A stretch of 64,000 nucleotides of DNA, from assembly GCA_035578905.1 (NCBI GenBank), contig JAQJVL010000082.1:1710650-1774649 (forward strand), read 5' to 3'. A program made the position numbers and the translations under genes. The notes beneath the pieces are model-generated. The model had not been told where the DNA came from. It searched no databases and saw only the letters and a list, made by a program, of their open reading frames with translations. Shown here piece by piece: positions 36,101 to 49,600 of this stretch. Within the stretch, counting starts at the first letter, position 1. Each line of letters begins with the position of its first letter. The stretch is from Stictocephala bisonia (lineage: Eukaryota > Arthropoda > Insecta > Hemiptera > Membracidae).

Positions 36101-39100
36101 GGCAGTAATATGCATTTGAAAATATGAGGCTCAGGGGAAAAAGAATGTAAGTCAGCTGTGCCATAGGGAAGAAAGAGGCAAGTCTGCTTGTTGTTATTGC
36201 ATCACCTGACTGAACATCAGTTGCAGTTTGTCTGTCAACAAGGCTTGACCTAACCTCATTTCGTGCTAGATATCGAGCTTGTTGGAAAGTTTTTAAGTGT
36301 TTTAATTGTTACATCTGTGCGTGGTTATTGTTTTAAATACGTGCAAAATGTCTGAGGATGATGATGGTGGCCAGTGTTTTAGTTTGCCGAAAAAACGGAA
36401 AGGTTTAGGTCGGGTTCGTGATGCCAGCAAGAAACTCAGGGCTCAGTCACATGAGGTAGGAGATGACTGTTCTTGTTCAAATAAATGTTTTGAGCGCATT
36501 TCCTCAGATGAAAGAAATATTTTAATTAAACAATTTAACGAGCTAGGGGAGTGGAAAAAACAAACCGATCATATGGCTGGACTCATTAGTATTAAACTGA
36601 TTAAAACAAGAAAACCCAGAAAACCTGAGGAGGAAGCAAATTTAAGGAAAGCAATGTTTGGTTATAAGATAAGACTTATTCGTAATGAAAAGCCAGCTGA
36701 AATTGACGTTTGTCAAAAAGCCTTTCGATCCATGCATGGTATATCCAAAAAGAGACTAGAGAACATCCAGAAGGGCTTGACATGTACTGGTATGGCACCA
36801 CACGACATGAGAGGTAAGCACCACAACCGACCACATAAACTATCAGAAGAAACTAAACTCTGTGTAGAAAACCATATTCGCTCCTTTCAGGGCCGTATGT
36901 GTCATTATAGCCTTGAAAAGTCCAAGAAAACTTACCTTCCTGAGGACCTCAATGTTCCAAAAATGCATCAACTTTATAAAGAGGCTTACCCGTTGAATCC
37001 CATTTCACTTGAATCGTACAGACAAATTCTGAATAAAAAGTTCAACATTTCTTTCGGCTACCCGAGAAGCGATACTTGTGGTTTATGTGACGAGTTCACA
37101 GCTAAGTTGAAATCTTTAAACATTGAAAGGAAAAATTGCTCCATTGTTAATGAACAACAATTCAATGACATTGAAAACAAAATTAAAAAATTAGAAACAG
37201 ATCACAAGGTACATAAAATGAAAGCAAATACATTTTACGAAAGGAAAAGAAAATCAAAATTGAGAAGTAGAAAAAACGATGAATTTGAAAGTTTGGCTAT
37301 GGACTTTCAGAAGAACTTACCAACCCCTAACATAACGACAAACGTTGTTTATTATAAGAGACAACTGTCCATGTATTCCTTTAACATCCATAGGCTTTCA
37401 GACAATGATGTGTACATTTATGCTTACCCAGAAATATCGGGGCATAAAGGATGTAATGAGGTAGTGTCCTTTCTTGACCAATGTGCTGAGCCCTAATGTT
37501 ACACAATTGGAAATATTTTGCGACTCCTGCGGAGGGCAAAATAAAAATTATACATTGATTAGGTACTGTCACTATTTGGTATGTTTTCTGAAAAGACTGA
37601 AATCACTGAAACTAACATTTCCTATCTTAGGTCACTCCTATATGGAATGTGATAAAGATGTTGGGTTGGTGAATACTAAGCTCCGAACAGAAATTCCAAA
37701 TTATTGGCTGACAGTTTTCAAAGAATCTCGTACAAAGCCTGCACCTTTCAACGTGGTCATTGTTGAGACAGATATGATCAGAGACTGGACAAACTTTTTA
37801 AAACCATTTTATTTGGACAAATGTGCATTTGCCACTCGACCGATAAGGGAACTTCGAGTTGAGCAAGATCATAGACGACTTGTGTACCACAGAGATACCT
37901 TCAATGGTACATGGTTTAGCTCTGTAGTTATTCCATCAATGGAAAACCAAAAGAAAACAAGAAAAAGGAGAGTTGAAAATGAAAACCAATCTAATTTAAC
38001 CATGGGTCCTTTACTAGAAGGTGAATTCTACTATCCACCAACTGCATATGAAGGTAAGATTTTGTTTTATGTAAAGATGTGTGCTTGTGTGCGAGTATGA
38101 TTAACTTTTTAATTGATTATTATTTTGTTGTGTTAAGAAATCTTCAATAAAACTGACAAATTTAGTTTGTTTAAGTTTCAAAAACAACATTCAGCTGTTT
38201 TGTTACAGATAATTTTCTGCCAATATCTAAAGAGAAGTATGCAGATCTTCAAGAGCTGGCTAAATTTTGTAGTCCAGAGGCGCAGACCTTCTACAAGCAT
38301 CTTCCAGTGAAGCAGTGATGTACAGTCTGGTAAGTACAAATTGTAAATTGACGTAGAAATATTAATACAAATTTTAATTCAAATTATACACAAAACAGTA
38401 AATAAAAATGTAGTAAACAATGTCCATTGTTTTCAGGTTAGGCCATGTCCATAGCCAATGGGTCAGGTGGATCGCCAGATGATTCAAAACTACTCTAGTT
38501 ATTTAATAATACACAGGAAATATTTGTTTTGTAATATTTTTCATTTAATAATATTAAATAAGATTATTAAACTACTAACTTGTGCTGTTATTTTTCGCTA
38601 CCCCCTTTTTCCCTTTATTATAGGTCAGTTACCTCCTATTTCCCCAAATTTGTTGGTAGTATGAAACTAAATTATTTTTATTTTTTCAAAATAAAAGATA
38701 TGTTGTATTAGTAACTTTCAAACCATGACAACAATATACAGTGTTATATTGTAAAATATATTTGTTTGGTGTAAACTATGTACTGGAAACGATAACATGA
38801 GTTTAATGTTTAAAAAGGGCACACTGAAAAGTTACCAAACGTGGACTTGCCCCCTTTTTCCCCTGAGGTCTTCAATTTACTTTTGGATTGATTAATAATT
38901 TTCATTAGCCCATAAATAATTGATAATATGGGAGTGGTTAGCCTGCTCGAATTTTCTCAAACTATATAGGGGATGATCCAGAAACCAGTATTTCATAACT
39001 TGAGCAAATTTTGTTTGACTCAGAAATGTTACTTCATGCGGTAGTGTAAATACCTTGTACCTGTAACAGGATAACAATTTTGAGTCTTACTAAAGTATGT

Positions 39101-42100
39101 ATCTATTTATAAATAGCTTGGAACTATTTCTTGTTAAATATCTATGCACATGCTGATTTATAACCAAATTTGGTTCTATATTCTTAATTTCTAGCAGACA
39201 ATGATAAATGTATTTATACACAGTAAATATCACATGCAAGTAAAATAGGGATATGCAATGTTCCAGCCAACCTATATCACTTAAGATTCTAATGGATCTC
39301 TTCTGTAAGACTATAAGCCTATATGTAACAGAGGAGTGCTCCCACAGTCTAATGCCATAAGTTTAGATAGGGGTGGAAAAAAGCATAATAGGCTGCTTTT
39401 ACGAAATCATTAGGCAACATATTTTTTTAACATTCTTAATAAATATTACAGTCTACTTAATCTAGCACATAACATATTTACATGCTCATTCCAGACAAGC
39501 TTACTCTTAGGCACAAATAACTATGCAACATTAGGATTATTTATCGTATATCGTTCAAGGTTACTTGTGTACAGTACATACAAGGTCATTGTGTATGTAT
39601 TTATTCAACTATTACATTATGTCAAAGAGCTACAAATTTGTGATGTGAAACCTTACTTTAAAGATTTAAATAATATAAATACAAGAAGATATGCTTTTAT
39701 CAAAAGACATAAGAAAATACGATTTTTTTACCCTTAAGGGTGTATCCAGGCGCCCAGTTGAGTGCACTAAGGAATGAAGTTGTAGATTCAACTGTCAGTA
39801 CGAGTAGCAAGAAGCCTGTCTCACTAACACACATACTACGTGTTCCGTTCGCCTCTCTCTCCCTCTCTATCCACGCCTGCTCTACCCCGCAAATTGTACA
39901 AAAATACATCACTTTGTTAAGTAAAGTTAACGTCACAAAATACAAATGTATTACAATATAAGCACAAAATGCACAAGTATATTACAATACAAGTACAAAA
40001 TGCACAAATATTATGGTGAGCGTGGTTCACCGAAATCGATCACCATAATATTTATACATTTTGTGCTTATATTGTAGTAAATTTGTGTTGTGTGACGTTT
40101 ACTTGTACTAAATATGTACCAACACGTATTATACTAATTATAAAACTATAACTTTCTGATTCATAGTAAACTGAAGCATTGAAGTTTGTATCTATTATTA
40201 ATAAATTCTGATACATAAATATCTTCTGAATACGTCAAAATTCTAAATATAATATTTTCAATGTTACTACTTCTTCTGTTTGCAGGTAAAGGTGATTCTC
40301 AAAGTGGGTGGCAAGGTAGAGGACTCTCAGTGTCTCAAGGTGGACCGCAGACACAAGCAAGTGACCCTTACAGACCCGACAGGAAGCGGGAGTTCCTGCA
40401 GCACCGCCCCACAGGACCGCAGGCTGGCAGTCGCAGCTCCTAAGATGTTTGCCTTTGACGGTATATTTACAGACGAGGACAATCAGGTTAATAAAATATT
40501 ACTAAATACAAAGCTTCTAATACTTTCCCGCTCTAATTTTTGTATCAAATGAATTGTTGTTATTAATTTTTTTTTATTCAACACCTAAACATTTAACTAT
40601 TTATCGTTTATATTCAAAACTAAAATCATCTTTATTTCATTTTTATACTGGGTGGAAAAAATATGGAAACGCTTTCATAACTTTTCTATTACTTCACTGG
40701 TGAAATTGAAAACTTGTACATCATAATGGTTACGAAGAACACACTTTTTTACGCAATTAGCGACATTTTATCTTTTCAGAGGGACGTTCCACGTGGAGTT
40801 GAACGAAAATCTTAAATGTAAGCATAGGTCGAGTTTGGTATCAAATTCCAGATAAATTAATTGCCACAAACCGGACATCGAAAGGTAACGGCAAACCTTT
40901 CCAGATTAGCGGTCATTTGAATTTCAAAGCAAGTAATTTTAACAATATTATATCTCCGCTATTTAACGAGTTTAAGTTAATTATTCTGATAAAAAATTAC
41001 ACTTAATGGAAGACAATAACTAAAAAAAAATATCATATTAAGTATGGAAAAAATAAAGCGTTTCAATATTTTCTGTGCTTTCACAACAACTTTAGTTCCT
41101 TCCAATTGATAATTTAATTTTTTTAGATATTGTGTTCCATTAAGTGTAATTTTTGATCAGAATAATTAACTTAAAATCGTTAAATAGCAGAGAAATAATA
41201 TTGTAAAATGTTATTTTGAAATTCAAATGACTGCTACCCTGGAAAGGATAGATCTTTCGAAGTCCGGTTTGCGGCAATTAATTTCTCTTTAACAATTTGA
41301 TACCAAACTCGTCCTATCCTTACATTTAGGATTTTCGTTTAACTCTACGTGGGCCGTCCCCCTGAAAAGATGAAATGGCGTCAAAAAGTGTGTTCTTTGT
41401 AACCATTATGATGTACAAGATTTCACTTTTACCGGTGAAGTCATAGAAAAGTTGTGAAGGCTTTTCCATATTTTTTCCACCTTATATATGATAAAACAAT
41501 TCAAGAGGAGAGTAATATATTACAATTAACAAATCTTTCAAAAATTTGGTAAATGTGGTGACATATCTAAAAAAGATTATTTTTTACTTTAAATATTTAG
41601 GTAAAATTGATAGTAAAAGCAATAATATTGGTAAATACATCTTTAATTAAATGTATTTAGGTAAACATTTACAAAATGTTTGCAGAGAATTTACTAAGGT
41701 ATTTTGAAAATCGCTTACTATCAAAACACAAACCACTGTTGTTTACTAACATCTTCAATTTATATTTTACTTACTATATCAATAACGTTATGCATTAAAA
41801 TTTGGTGTTTTATTCGAAATAGAAAGAAGAATCAATACCATAATGTACGTGTATGAGTGGGCGGGTGGGTCAATACCACTGTACACTTATAATGACACAA
41901 CCACCCACCTTACACATACTGCACTGATGAATCCCCAACCCCTAAGTGTACAGTAGTGATAGTCCACCCTCTACCTACTTACATAAACTCATCTACAAAG
42001 ATTATAGGAAGTTTGTTCGTGATTTTCTACTGAAAATGAAAGCTGAGATATTAAAATGATATATGAGAACATTTTATAATTTTAATTTTCTACGGACCTT

Positions 42101-43649
42101 GGTAGATGCACAGTGGTGCGTCCTACACACCTTTTTGTTTACCTTCCTAACGAGACTGTCTTACATTCCATAGTTAAGTAACGAACCCTATTGTGTCTAG
42201 AATGATGTCAACTCCACGGCCTTAGTGGACATTCTGCATGCAGTCATCAACGGAAGTGATGGCTGTCTACTTTGCTTTGGACACTCGAAACTTGGTGAGG
42301 AGTGTCTTGTGCATAAACCTTTGTTAATTACGTGATAGGCTGTATTTATACATTATACATATATTTATATCTGTTTAATTAATTTAACTCTACAACAATA
42401 AATTTAAAGCTTCAAATATTTTTTAAACGAAAAATAAAACGTTTGGACAGGTAAGAACCTCCTGTCGTCTTTAGATGCTATTTGTTACCTTAACCCACAT
42501 ATAAAACTACCTTTTCGTACTACCAAACTAACCCATATTAATGTAGTAAACTCTAAAAATATTAGGTGAATACATATTACGATATATTTCTCATAGAAAC
42601 GTGTCTTCCTACAAACTATAACAGTTTAGAGTACCTGGTGGAGATGGCAAAGCATTCGGTGTTGGATAAGTTAATTTTTTTTTTTTTAATTTGTTTGTCT
42701 TTTTTTGTTTATTGTTGATTGATAACGTGTTATTTCGCACTTTGTATTGTATTGTATTGTACTTTGTCTTTTCATAATTGTGTGTATGTGTAATATTTTG
42801 TAAGAAGACATGATTTTCTGATAAATATATCGTAATCCATAAGTAAGTAATTTTTAAAGGACTTTCTACATTAAAATGGGTTAACTAAGCAGTAAAGTTG
42901 TAAGTTATGTAAGTTGTAGTAAGAAGCACCTAAAGATGACAAGAGTTTCATACTTTTTGAAACTTTGTATTAGTTTTTTAAACTTCTTAAATCCCCAGCT
43001 TTGAAAATATCCAAAAAAATTACCATTGTAAACAATCTAGTGCCAACAAATCATTTTCAACAAAAAATAATTTTAACATAACTATTTCTTCATGTATTAT
43101 TAATAGGAAAGACAAGAACAATGTTTGGATCTCCCGACGGCCCTCTAGGAACCATTCCATGTGCCATATCTTGGCTGTTCAGAGGAATCAACGAGCAGAG
43201 GCTGCGAACTGGTTCCAGGTTCTCTGTCAGGGTGTCTGCTGTGGAGGTCTCCAACACCATGAAAGATCTGCTGATTGGCCATGCCAATGGTAATAATAAT
43301 AACCATTTAGGTGTGGTAGTACTAATACTCTCGCTAGAGTCAGTGACCGAGCAGTTTAAGGTGTCAGGACTTTTTATCTGAGTTAGAGATTGCACAGGTT
43401 CGAACCCTGGCCTTGACTGATAGTTTTTATCAGTAATTTTCATCTTCTACTGTACTGGTTCGCCCCCTTACCCTGTCTGAAGTTATTTTGTCTGATAGTC
43501 TATGGAAAATGAGTAGAGTAAGATTAAAGAGATCTGCCTCTCCTTTAAAAAAAAAATATATATATATGTATAAATTAGTTTATATATTTTAGTCATATAT
43601 TTTTATAAAAAATGAATAAAAGGGTACTTTATTATATTTATCTTTGATT

Positions 43650-43699
<50 letters not shown>

Positions 43700-46600
43700 A
43701 ATCTTATTTTCCCGATGGTATATATATATGTTGTCAATGTTGTCCCCGTTACGTTAAAAATGTAATGAGTCTGTAATAACTCGGGGTTGATATCAGTTGG
43801 TCTACTTTTAACTGCCAGATATATAGTTTGAGTGATTTTTTTTACAAAAACTGATTTATCTTTGTATCTATCTCTCTGGAGTTTCTCATCCAGAACATTA
43901 TTGCTCAAAAGTTATATCTAAGTAAATCCCAAATATAACGTATCCAAATCTTCTACGATTCAACTATGGCTTAATCTGTTTCAAGATTTAGTCAACTAGA
44001 GTAGTTGACTAGGCAGTAGAGAGAGTCAACTGCCACGACGGTTCAAATCACACTATGGTTTCAGGAAGGACGGACAATCAATAGATAGTCATCAGAATTG
44101 CAAGTAGTTTCCCACTACAACCCTCTACCTAATCAACACTAGGTAGGCTCGTTACGACAAAATTATTCTTGAGAGAACTGGTTTAATATGTGAAATGAAG
44201 CCACGTTTATTATAACCTTCTAGGATTTAAAGTCATGACACTTGCACTAAGATTAAGCATTAGGATAACTAGTCCTATTGGTTAGTTAAGGTTGATAGTC
44301 CTAACCAGTTGCTACCAAGGGACCCAACATGTTGTACCTTCCTATATTTGAAATACTCTGTTGAATGCTATTCATTTTTAATTTCTTTGTCTTTATCTAG
44401 ATTGTGAACAGAGTCCTGGTGTTTACCTTAGAGAGGGGGGTCAGAACTACAGTGAGCTGCGTGTACCTTCTGCTGAGAAAGCAGCGTACTACCTGGACTC
44501 AGCTATAGCAGAGCGGTCTGCACAAGCTCACTTCCTGTACACTCTGCACATCTATCAGTACAATGTCGCCTCCAAGGGTGCAGGTGAGAGTCTACTTTGA
44601 TAAGTAACTATCTCAACACATTTTCATCGTCTTTCTATAACAACTGAATCTCATTCTTACAAAATAATAGAAATTTTAAAACGAAACCAACCATTTTTTT
44701 TGTTTAACCCTTCAAATGTTATTATTTTGAGATGGTGCATTAAGATGAAGCTGACACAAAATCAATCTCGTGGCTGTTTAACGGCAAACTTAACAATGAT
44801 ATTTGTAATGAGTGCTCTGTTCGATCTGCTCATTGGGGGATCGAGCAGTACTCATGCAGGGTGATCAGATTAGCCAGAAACCCTTTAATTGGTTAAATGA
44901 GTTAGATTTCGATAGTCCAAACATCAATCTCATCTATCAGAGAATTTATTGTTGTTTTTCTAATGGTTTCATTTTTCTTTCTATCTTTATTTTACTTATT
45001 GTTATTTATTATTACTGTATCTTTTTCAATTATATTAATTTTTCTAATTTATTTTACTTGGGAAATAGTTAGCTCTTTTCAGTTGTATGTTTTTAATTGT
45101 TGTAACATTTGTTCAGATTGCTATACTGTTGCTTGCTTGTTGGAGTTTATTATTGTTTCTCAATATTTACAAAGTAACTTAGACCTGTTTTGGTCATTGT
45201 TGATTTATTGTTAAGCTTTGCCATCTTGTACCGATGTATTTCATAAAATTGGTGTTAACCATTGTAACTCATCACTAAACAAATGTGTCTCTGAGACATC
45301 TACTGATTATACTCATTTTGACAAATAAAGTTTTTGTACATAAATAAGTTTAAATAATACAGTTTTTCTAATGAGAATATCTGACATTACAAACGACATA
45401 CGAAATATGAGTATATTTAAATATATACACACATATGTAAGTATATAAAAGAGAAATGCCCTTGCATTTGAAGAGTACGTAAATGTAATGATTTGTTCGT
45501 CATACAACCGTTAAATGATCTGCATGAATGCACCAATGCCACTTGCTGTAAAGGCACTACGTAACACAGACTGCAGCTGTTTGAAGATTGATGACGTCGA
45601 CTGAAGAATAATGATGATGGGCTCAGCGCAATGAATACTGAACAGCCCAGTCCCCGCCAGCAGCACATTGTGCAGCGCTCTACTTGATGGAGGCATCGGC
45701 TTTGATTCAAATATCACAGAACAAATAGACATCTGTCATCTCTGTTTAGTGTCTTATTTTTGGTTATAACATTTATTATACAGTAATTCATGAATTATTG
45801 TTTTACTAATTTTTGATGTACCTAGTTCACCTTGTGCATCACCCTATTGCAAATTGTTAAAGGCTGACTATTCAAGTATTAATACTTGAAACAGGGAAGT
45901 TGTAATACTACAGTGCATTCCCTATAATAAAGATGAAACGGAATATCCTCTGCTTGAACCATATTTCAACAGTTCTATCCAATCAAACAAAACGTTAAGA
46001 TGGTGTGAAAGCTTATTTAATCATTTATTTTTCCGTAAAACAATATTTAAAAATATTATGTGTAAACTAAACAATTTTAACATTTTGTTGTTTTATTTGA
46101 AAAAGCTGAGCACTTTAAACTTTGTATTGTTAGTAATTAATCCCCTCTTAATATAATTTGCCTTTAAAGGTACTTTTACAGACTTTTTCCTGTACAGAAT
46201 TTACCTGTAAAGTTATGTACAGAACGTGGTAACAAAATGAATTGAGATTATTAACTGGTATCAAAACAAAATTATTAATGTAAATACATTCATATACTTC
46301 ATATCCTCAAATACACTATATTTCATAATAATTGGCTGTCCTCCCATCCAGTATGCAGGACACCTTTCATGTAAGATTTTTAGTGGTAAATATACCCATT
46401 CAATACGCTGCTAACACCTTCACCCGCTCACCCACACACTTACAGTTGTATTTTAATACCACTGTACGTGTACTAGTGGGCGGGTGGGTCAATACCATCT
46501 GTACGTGTACGGATGGGTCAATACCACTGTGCGTGTAGGGTGGGTGGGTGGGACAGCACCACTGTACGTGTTCGTGTGGGTTAATACAACTGTACGTGAA

Positions 46601-49600
46601 CGAGTGGGCGAGTGGGTAAATACCACTGTACGTGCACGGGTGGGTAAGTGGGTTTGTATTAAAAAAAGTAAAAAAATATCAAGTTTTAATAATTAGAAAT
46701 AAATTGTCATGATACTGAATAAAACATTTATTACTAATTAAAACATACTTATTAAACGTTGAGAGACAAGGATCCTGTATTTTAATTTGTATCAACTCCA
46801 AACATTTGTCTTTTAAAAACATTTATTAATATATTTGACCATCGTTCTACAGGTACTACTAACTGCTCAGAAATGTTTATTAACATAACATAATAATAAT
46901 AATATTTGTTAAAAAAAATTGCTGTTATGAGTAATAAATCCGTACATAGGTTGTACAAATGTTAATTGTATAGAATATTTTTAAATTTGGATTCATAAAT
47001 AAACAGGAAGGATCTAAGGTAAGGATATTTAAGTAAGGATCTAAGGTTACTGTAGCTTTCCGAGCAACCGGTCTGGGTTCGATTCCTATGTGATCATTAC
47101 AGTTGTCATTTACCCCTGAGCCCCTCCCGATGTACGAAAGTCATTTTAAGCGGTCCAACAAGTCTGCAAAACAAAAATGGACTCTTGTGAACAAGCGAGA
47201 AAAACTGCTTGTTAAATGGGCATCTCTCACCACTAAAAATAGTAATCCGCCTTTTTTATAAATAAATAGATAAAAATATAGTACATATAAGTAAGATTGG
47301 TTTATATAGAATATAGTAATGCAAACATTTCGACATTTTTCGTTTGTTCTTTTAACTTCTTTTTGGGTGACTTAAGATTAATATTGAGATTTATTCATTT
47401 TGTTTGTAGTATTTTTACAGCGTAGTGTTTATTCCTTCATTGGCCAATTTTTTAACAGGTTTAATTGTAAACTGTTATAAAGCATACTGTTTGAGTTTTG
47501 TCAGTATTATTTTTAAGATATTGATAATTATTATAAATTATGGATTTTATAAGATATTTGTCTTTAATAGTTAACGGTCTTTCGGTTTCACGTTCTTCAA
47601 GTTCAATAATTTTTCGTATTATTTTTTAGTTTTAATAAATAGTTTGATAAATATATCATATAGTCATTTATATTGGTCCCAGCCAAATTATGCTATAAAC
47701 TGTTAGTGTGTATTTGTATTAATTTCATCTTGTTTAATATTTGTGGTAGTCTATAAAGTACGCACATATTACGTACTTCAACATGTTTTACAATATTACT
47801 CATATTTAAATTTCATTTGGCGTTACAGTCGTTATTCCAAGATATGTATTGTTTGTGGTCCTCTCTAACTAAACGCCATTTATCTTGATATTTATAATTT
47901 TAGCAACTGAATTTGTATGATTACCAAAATTTGTGAAAACAGTTTTATTCAAATTTAGTGGAAGTTTATTCAAATATGATCATAAACAAATACAATTGAA
48001 CTATTTGACATGATTTCAGCCTCTTCCATTCATGTCAAGAGTTGTTGGCGTATGCATAAAGTTCTTTCTGTTGAACCTATATAATTCATTTACAATAAAA
48101 ACAATGGTGGTTTGAGAATCGACCCTTGTGGTACTCCAACATTTTTGTGAATTGGTTGACTTTTATTTCCGTTAATCTTAACTTACTTGTTGTTATACTT
48201 TACACTACATATTTGTTATGGATGTCTTTGTAGTTGCAGGAGGTCGGAGTAGGCTCCATCTTTTGGACCTGGGAGCCTGTGACCGTAGCAAGCCTTCCAC
48301 GGGCATTGGCCTATCTGGGATTGGAAATATACTACTCGCCATTTTCAACGGACAACGTCATCCACCCCACAGGTAGGCCTAGGATTTTATCATGGCAACT
48401 CATACGCAATTTTTTTATTACGTTATTTTGGGCAAATTATATAACACGTGATTACTAATGATTTTCTTAATTTGTTCTAAGCCTTCGAAATCATTGTATA
48501 GCCCACAAACCTTTTTAATTATTAAAAACAAAAGATACTTTTCAGTATTATTATAATTATTTTAATAGTAATTTAATTAACTCTCTCCTTTTCAAGTATT
48601 AATTAGAATCAAACTCACCTATTTTTTATTTTAATAACTATCGATTTCTTACGTTCTTTACAAATCATTGCAGTGTAATCTTTATATTCATATAAAGAAA
48701 TAGGAATCGCGAATATAAATATTTGTATTAATATGTGCTAGCCACCGAATTTTTAATGCACAAAATCACTTATCAAATATAACTATTAAAAATGTTTATT
48801 ATATCACTTGATTGTTCTTAGTTGATCTCCCAACACAAATAATCGAAATGAAAACTTTAATACTTCTACCAACATATTATTATTTATAGCATTTGATTAA
48901 TATTTCCCGATTTTCCCACAGATATACAAAAATGAGATCTCTTTTGTTTTATACATAACTGCCCATATATTTCAATTAATTTTGATTATTTTGATAACAA
49001 TTTGTAACAACCATGTTGCCACCCTAGATTTAAGATTATATTGAAAATATTAAAACATGGATAGATTAGAGTAGTATAAATATTAAATTAAAGTTATTGA
49101 TTTCTAATATTCTTCAATAATTTCTCAATAGGGAGCATAAGTTCACTCAGATTCTAAGAGACTGTCTGTCATCCTTGACATGTCACGTGACCCTCCTCAC
49201 CCACGTATCCTCCACGTGTGCCAACTACCCTGAGACCTTGGGGACTGTCCAACTAGCCTCCAGGATACATCGGATACGTCGCAGAAGATTCAAGGTAAGG
49301 GTAGTCACAGATCTAAAAGCATAGTTAAATTTGGTAAACCTCGAGGGTCAATTTTGGATCTTTTATATTTACAATAGTTTTCAATGACATCACACAATTC
49401 GTTAAATATAGTAACTGTTATTTTCAGGCAATTTAATATTTTAAAATGCTTTCACAACATATTTCCAGGATTTAGCTGGTTTATTTAGATTATTTTACGA
49501 ATTGGAGTGTTAAATATTCTAAATTAAAATACAACATGTGCTCTCGTAATATGTATAAAACAAAAAAATGGTAAGAACTTAATGAATAAGTCAACAAACT

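Larger units (their letters stand above)
35969..38879 (+). mobile_element. 2.9-kb DNA transposon with terminal repeats and DUF7869-like transposase
   Basis: The left end TAAATTGAAGACCTCAGGG reappears inverted at the right end. Over the first 38 bp the ends agree at 35 positions. Flanking CTTTT at 35964-35968 and 38880-38884 can be a 5-bp target duplication. If the ends are instead taken at GAAGACC, a 4-bp AATT duplication results, and both readings are possible. Relatives of a GGGAAAAAG-GGYAAGTC motif sit just inside the ends, as expected for transposase binding sites. The element lies in the same orientation as the kinesin gene, in the intron between exons A and B. I cannot assign a superfamily with confidence; a 4-bp duplication would fit Sola-like elements. 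Confidence 0.88.

Noticed and set aside
43090..43443. Minus-strand 117-codon ORF
   Set aside because: It overlaps kinesin exon D and the SINE; the plus strand has a clear motor-domain match with splice sites.
46484..46696. Repeat protein with VNTTVR/GWVG units
   Set aside because: It is a frame through a minisatellite whose units vary in length; the repeat is in DNA, not a conserved protein.
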